In this document: positions 5,024-6,880 of the stretch, piece after piece | Layout of the letters: each line of letters begins with the position of its first letter | Position numbering within the stretch: position 1 is the stretch's first letter | DNA from: an uncultured Eubacteriales bacterium | GTDB lineage: Bacteria; Bacillota; Clostridia; Oscillospirales; Acutalibacteraceae | Direction: 5' to 3' | Assembly (NCBI GenBank): GCA_900313475.1 | Contig: OMRJ01000114.1 | Coordinates: forward strand, 1-6,880 | Length of the DNA stretch: 6,880 nucleotides | Made by a program: the position numbers and the translations under genes | Notes under the pieces: generated by a model | The model's input: the letters and a program-made list of their open reading frames with translations, nothing else | Told to the model about the DNA's origin: nothing | Database searches by the model: none

Positions 5024-5344
5024 ATGAAAAACTTTTTCCATTCTCGCGCCGGCAAGATTCTTTCCGTGCTGATGTCGGTACTTGCTCTCGGCAGCTGCTT
5101 CATGTTGACTGCATTCGCTGCGGACGGTGATGCAACGGTTGTACAAATGACACCCGACCAAAGTATTAACGCTGCAAAAGGCTTGTTCGCCGAGGTAACA
5201 GGAACTCTCAACTTTGCAAACATCGCGAAAGTTCTTTCAATCGGCATCGGTGCTGCAATCGGTATATGGCTTGCATGGTGGGGTATCAGAAAACTTATCA
5301 AGGTCATAACCAAAGCACTTAACGGTAGACTTAGCCTTAACTAA
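5024..5344 (+). CDS. Inovirus major coat protein (pVIII-like)
   Basis: 106 residues from ATG 5024, with AAAGGTGG about 9 bases upstream; in-frame GTGs at 5012 and 5015 lie within that RBS. A signal peptide is clear: basic MKNFFHSRAGK, hydrophobic ILSVLMSVLALGSCFMLT, and AFA|ADG as the cleavage site after residue 32. The mature 74 residues have an acidic/polar N-terminal part (DGDATVVQMTPDQSIN), a Gly/Ala-rich hydrophobic helix (~66-86, ANIAKVLSIGIGAAIGIWLAW) and a basic C-terminal end (RKLIKVITKALNGR). This is the plan of filamentous phage major coat proteins: N-terminus outside, helix in the membrane before assembly, basic end facing DNA. It is longer than M13 pVIII (50 mature). A strong terminator follows and Zot is next, which supports the call. 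Confidence 0.85.
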   Translation: MKNFFHSRAGKILSVLMSVLALGSCFMLTAFAADGDATVVQMTPDQSINAAKGLFAEVTGTLNFANIAKVLSIGIGAAIGIWLAWWGIRKLIKVITKALNGRLSLN

Positions 5345-5357
5345 ACGGTCAAATTGT

Positions 5358-5385
5358 GGGAGTTACTTTCGTAGCTCCCTTTTTT
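5358..5385 (+). terminator. Terminator between coat gene and zot
   Basis: GGGAGTTAC (5358-5366) pairs with GTAGCTCCC (5371-5379), nine pairs with one wobble, around a TTTC loop, then TTTTTT. As after gene VIII in M13-type phages, it would give abundant coat mRNA and limited read-through into the assembly genes. Confidence 0.85.
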
Positions 5386-5401
5386 CAAAGGAGTTGATTT
5401 G

Positions 5402-6232
5402 ATGTATAAAAAAGCATTGCATGAAGATTTTCACTTCAATACTTTCTTCAAATGGCTGAAATTCAAACGTGAGTTCAAAAAGAATCATCCTTTTTTCTTT
5501 GAGCCTTGCGGAACTTGTATGTTTGTCGGCAGTCAGGGAAGCGGTAAAACGCTCTCCGGTGTAAACTACGTGTATAACATAATGGATGACTTTCCGCACT
5601 GTATTCTTGTTACCAACGTTAAAATGCGTGATTATCCTTTTACCGCTCATCTCATTCAAGATAAATTGACGGGTGCTTTTACGCTGCGTGACGACAGCAC
5701 ACACCGCCGTATCGACACAGATTACGTTTTTGAAGATGATGTCCCACGTGTAGTAGTTGAATACACGGGTCTTGACTGTTTGAAATACATAAACAACGGT
5801 GAATACGGTGTTTTGTACTTCATTGACGAACTTCATCTTGAACTGAACAGCCTTGAAAGCAAAAATATTGATATTGACGTCATTACAGAGATTTCACAGC
5901 AGCGAAAGCAGCGCAAGCACATTGTCGGCACTTCACAGATTTTCATGCGACTTGCAAAGCCTGTCCGCGAACAGATTAAGGACTTGATACTTTGTAAGAA
6001 TTACTTCGGCTGCCTGCAATTCAATAAGCTTGTTGACGGTGAAACGGTCGAGGAAGTAAACGGTAAACTCAAAGCCGTTTGCAAGCGCAGAAGTTTTTAT
6101 CTTCATGACCCTGATTATTACGAGCGTTACGACACTTTCGCAAAAATGAAACGTCTGAATAATGAATGGCAAGGACATTCGCGCGAGCCTGTCAACTTTT
6201 TTGAAACTCAATATCTGAAAGGAGAAAATTAA
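5402..6232 (+). CDS. zot: Zot-domain assembly ATPase (pI-like)
   Basis: 276 residues from ATG 5402, with AAGGAG 8 bases upstream; the preceding TTG at 5399 is too close. Walker A is FVGSQGSGKT (residues 41-50, Lys49) and Walker B is VLYFIDEL (137-144, Asp142-Glu143), followed by the Zot-typical sensor region ITEISQQRKQRKHIVGTSQIFMRLAKPVRE. This is the P-loop domain of the Zot/gene I family, the hallmark of inoviruses, which powers extrusion of coated ssDNA through the membrane. Classical pI/Zot proteins have a transmembrane segment after the ATPase domain; none is visible here, the C-terminus being polar (EWQGHSREPVNFFETQYLKGEN). The gene immediately downstream encodes a 45-residue single-span protein, which may supply the anchor. 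No secretin gene is seen, consistent with a single-membrane host. Confidence 0.92.
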   Translation: MYKKALHEDFHFNTFFKWLKFKREFKKNHPFFFEPCGTCMFVGSQGSGKTLSGVNYVYNIMDDFPHCILVTNVKMRDYPFTAHLIQDKLTGAFTLRDDSTHRRIDTDYVFEDDVPRVVVEYTGLDCLKYINNGEYGVLYFIDELHLELNSLESKNIDIDVITEISQQRKQRKHIVGTSQIFMRLAKPVREQIKDLILCKNYFGCLQFNKLVDGETVEEVNGKLKAVCKRRSFYLHDPDYYERYDTFAKMKRLNNEWQGHSREPVNFFETQYLKGEN

Positions 6233-6233
6233 A

Positions 6234-6371
6234 ATGTCACAGGAAATGTCAGATTTTATTGTAGAGATTTTCCGCTGGGGATACGGTATAGCTACACTTT
6301 TCATACTCTGTGAGATACCACTGCGTATATATGTTCGTGTGTGCGGTGGCAGAAGTGAGGTGTTCCGCTGA
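6234..6371 (+). CDS. Small single-span membrane protein (minor coat or Zot partner)
   Basis: 45 residues, MSQEMSDFIVEIFRWGYGI... ending GGRSEVFR. AAAGGAG lies 10 bases upstream inside the end of zot, and the start is one base after the zot stop. One hydrophobic helix (residues ~8-32, FIVEIFRWGYGIATLFILCEIPLRIYV) is followed by a basic tail. Size and shape match the small pVII/pIX-type end-cap proteins of filamentous phages, or an anchor for the Zot ATPase. Its TGA overlaps the next ATG by one base (TGATG), indicating translational coupling. No family recognised by sequence. Confidence 0.7.
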   Translation: MSQEMSDFIVEIFRWGYGIATLFILCEIPLRIYVRVCGGRSEVFR

Positions 6372-6856
6372 TGTTTTCAACTGCACAGCTTGACATGATG
6401 AATGCCGTGTTGAATTCTCACGCTTCGGAGATAATGCGCGGTGAACTCTATTATATAGCCTATACTACAAATACAACCGATAATGACCCAGACTTACAAA
6501 TAGCTCTTTCAAATAAACCGATAACAACAAACGACGGATATACTTTTTATTTTGAATCCGATAATTATGAGTTAGTAAGCTGTTACACTTCGAATTATTA
6601 TTCAGGTAATTATTACTCGGGCAAACGTGTCTTTTCCTCAACGGTTGACACGAATATACTTTCGATAAACATTCGTGAATTCATTTCGACCAATGCTTCG
6701 GCGGAAACGTTCGTTTGCTTAGATTATTCCGATAGGGGAGTAGTTCAGAATGAAAAAATCATTAAAACAAACACTGCTTTGTGTTTTATCTTCGGTGTTG
6801 TGCTTTTCACTCTTGTTTTGTCCCGATTTTTCGATAACATCTTCCGCAGCCGATAA
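6371..6856 (+). CDS. Tail-anchored structural protein candidate
   Basis: 161 residues, starting in the ATGA-type overlap with the previous gene. There is no signal peptide. The N-terminal ~130 residues are polar and rich in Asn/Thr/Ser/Tyr, with a short repeat NYYSGNYYSGK (~75-85), and contain mainly beta-type segments (DGYTFYFESDNYELVSCYTS). The C-terminal end is a hydrophobic helix, ~135-151 (TALCFIFGVVLFTLVLS), followed by RFFDNIFRSR. A soluble domain with a C-terminal membrane helix and basic tail is plausible for a minor capsid protein held in the membrane before assembly (pVI- or pIII-like), but no motif confirms it. Its last 107 bases also encode the start of the next gene in another frame. 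Confidence 0.65.
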   Translation: MFSTAQLDMMNAVLNSHASEIMRGELYYIAYTTNTTDNDPDLQIALSNKPITTNDGYTFYFESDNYELVSCYTSNYYSGNYYSGKRVFSSTVDTNILSINIREFISTNASAETFVCLDYSDRGVVQNEKIIKTNTALCFIFGVVLFTLVLSRFFDNIFRSR

Positions 6857-6880
6857 ATATTCGATACCGATCCCCGCGGG
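6750..6880 (+). CDS. Secreted phage protein, 5' end (partial; possible adsorption protein)
   Basis: ATG 6750 has GGGGAG (6735-6740) 9 bases upstream and stays open to the window edge (43 codons). It encodes a textbook signal peptide: MKKSLKQ, hydrophobic LLCVLSSVLCFSLLF, then ITSSAAD as the likely cleavage region, and the mature start DKYSIPIPAG. The cleavage context (A-A-D) resembles that of the major coat protein. An exported protein following the coat, Zot and small membrane genes would fit the pIII-type receptor-binding protein or another minor coat protein, but too little is visible to decide. It overlaps the preceding gene by 107 bases in the +1 frame. Confidence 0.7.
   Translation, partial: MKKSLKQTLLCVLSSVLCFSLLFCPDFSITSSAADKYSIPIPA

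Noticed and set aside
4793..5313. Minus-strand frames opposite the ssDNA-binding candidate and coat gene
   Set aside because: They mirror genes with good RBSs and a clear signal peptide on the + strand, and show no features of their own.
5363..5836. Minus-strand frame opposite the first half of zot
   Set aside because: It overlaps the Walker A and Walker B coding region and the coat terminator, with no RBS or domain.

Overview
The window looks like the chromosome of a spore-forming Firmicute, most likely an anaerobic Clostridia (Oscillospiraceae/Ruminococcaceae-like). The reasons are a cwlD-type cortex amidase directly followed by radA, strong AGGAGG-type ribosome binding sites, frequent TTG/ATG starts and moderate-to-low GC. 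The assignment is an inference from gene content, not from a database match.

Left part (1-3037) is ordinary host chromosome on the + strand. It holds the 3' end of an unrecognised gene with its terminator, a polytopic membrane protein, a CwlD-like N-acetylmuramoyl-L-alanine amidase and a full-length RadA. After radA the order breaks down: a 32-codon reading frame with a strong RBS (3146-3244) and then a short non-coding or decayed stretch. The border between host and an inserted element most likely lies between about 3245 and 3400.

Right part (about 3400-6880) reads as one half of an integrated filamentous phage (inovirus) of a Gram-positive host. Its non-coding region (3401-4032) is a chain of hairpins: a 30-bp perfect GC-rich palindrome, a 120-nt imperfect hairpin, an A/T-stem hairpin, and a hairpin displaying TACTACGAC in its loop. 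That last motif is the nick sequence of pMV158/pE194-family rolling-circle plasmid origins. Next comes a small XRE repressor on the - strand, separated from the rightward operon by a switch region. The switch has a near-consensus promoter (TTGACT-17-TATAAT) and three related 20-bp operators, one inside the promoter. The predicted leader RNA contains a tRNA-like structure with a perfect 7-bp acceptor stem but an abnormal anticodon arm.

The operon encodes a Lar-like zinc-ribbon protein, a ~89-aa candidate ssDNA-binding protein and a major coat protein with signal peptide, hydrophobic helix and basic tail. A strong terminator follows, then a Zot/pI-type assembly ATPase, a 45-aa single-span protein, a tail-anchored protein, and a secreted protein that runs off the window. 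The order (ssDNA-binding protein, coat, terminator, small membrane/minor coat proteins, Zot) is that of filamentous phages, slightly permuted. No secretin is seen, as expected without an outer membrane. The replication initiator is not in this window; the origin predicts a Rep_2/RepB-type protein further right or supplied in trans.
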